A stretch of 64,000 bases of DNA, from assembly GCF_963678635.1 (NCBI RefSeq), contig NC_087069.1, forward strand, positions 44,871,448-44,935,447. The letters run 5' to 3'. This stretch comes from Symsagittifera roscoffensis (lineage: Eukaryota; Xenacoelomorpha; Acoela; Convolutidae). Below are positions 63,788 through 64,000 of this stretch, in pieces; position 1 is the first letter of the stretch, and every line of letters starts with the position of its first letter. Below the pieces are notes generated by a model. It saw only the letters and a list, made by a program, of their open reading frames with translations. It did not search any database and was not told the origin of the DNA. The position numbers were made by a program, and so were the translations under genes.

Positions 63788-64000
63788 CGGAATTGACTGG
63801 CGAAATTCCTAGAGTCTGGACATTGTACAGGTAAAAGTAGAATTGTCGATTTCGATATCGTTCAGTGTAATTTGTTCGAGTTTTTGCAGGAGAGGTTTTC
63901 CTCGACAATCTACTATGCCTGTCCGCGTAAGAGTAACTTTAATTCTTGGTGTTAAATTGTTTTCAGGACTCTGATTAGTCATTGAAGCGTAAACCAACAA
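63720..64000 (-). pseudogene. Unassigned ORF, partial (inverted copy of 59395-59700)
   Basis: Minus strand from the window edge: VYASMTNQSPENNL, RIKVTLTRTGIVDCRGKP and KLEQITLNDIEIDN, then a frame break where ~25 bases are absent relative to copy 1 (near 63838). The remainder gives YLYNVQTLGISPVNS. Runs off the window. Confidence 0.4.

Larger units (their letters stand above)
56078..64000. mobile_element. Maverick/Polinton-like (adintovirus-related) endogenous element, partial
   Basis: Gene content defines it: an A32/FtsK-type packaging ATPase, a Polinton-type retroviral-like integrase, two small proteins of the sort found with these genes in animal genomes, and PC4-like genes. The left border was not found; 56078 is the end of the leftmost assigned gene. 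On the right the element is interrupted at 62678 by an inverted copy of its own 59.4-60.7 kb region, which runs out of the window. No polymerase B and no certain capsid gene are visible. Most genes carry one frame break, often at an A or T run, so it is a decaying copy. This is an old insertion in an animal genome, described only. Confidence 0.72.
62678..64000 (-). repeat. Inverted copy of 59395-60687
   Basis: Reverse complement of 62678-64000 follows 59395-60687 almost base for base. The shared end is CCGTTCCTT (60679-60687 and 62686-62678). The copies differ at scattered bases. Copy 2 has ~60 more bases near 63215-63290 and ~25 fewer near 63838. It continues beyond the window. Together with copy 1 it makes arms of ~1.3 kb around a ~2-kb spacer. 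Confidence 0.93.

Overview
The window reads as AT-rich nuclear DNA of an invertebrate animal. It has GT-AG spliced genes with short, GC-richer exons in long T/A-homopolymer introns, a class A (rhodopsin-like) G-protein-coupled receptor, Ty3/gypsy LTR retrotransposons and a Maverick/Polinton-like DNA element. I cannot name the species. Nothing looks bacterial: no operons, Shine-Dalgarno sites or CRISPR arrays.

Layout. 1-6.6 kb: a possible coding tail at the very start, then non-coding DNA with diverged dispersed repeats. 6.6-20.2 kb: the last two exons of a GPCR gene (+ strand; TM5 exon 6601-6732, TM6-TM7-tail exon 19688-20216) split by a ~12.95-kb intron packed with repeats, including an A-B-A-B satellite block at 10.5-11.6 kb and a tRNA-derived SINE. 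20.2-24.4 kb: 3' flank with a degenerate second copy of the GPCR tail and a cluster of TTCAGATCTGAA palindromes. 24.37-30.0 kb: a decayed Ty3/gypsy element on the - strand with two ~350-bp LTRs, flanked outside the LTRs by ~185-bp direct repeats. 33.2-40.9 kb: a complete five-exon gene (+ strand) for an 826-residue coiled-coil protein; all splice phases agree and a poly(A) signal follows. 42.4-46.7 and 47.75-51.8 kb: two copies, ~5.36 kb apart, of a second gypsy-family element (- strand), both lacking gag and the 3' LTR. 51.8-56 kb: AT-rich DNA with a few orphan minus-strand coding remnants. 56.1-64.0 kb (window end): a Maverick/Polinton-like element.

The most unusual part is the right end. 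The element carries two divergent PC4/p15-like ssDNA-binding protein genes (one with a PKKKRK nuclear signal), several unassigned genes, a derived nuclease-like gene (DIEGF motif), a gene for a two-membrane-segment protein, an A32/FtsK-type packaging ATPase, two small genes of families I associate with such elements, and a Polinton-type integrase. The integrase is cut at 62678 by an inverted ~1.3-kb copy of 59.4-60.7 kb of the same element, so a large palindrome-like structure closes the window. Many reading frames break at A or T homopolymers, so the element looks like a decaying endogenous copy; recent sequence errors at homopolymers cannot be excluded. Neither polymerase B nor a clear capsid gene is visible in the window.
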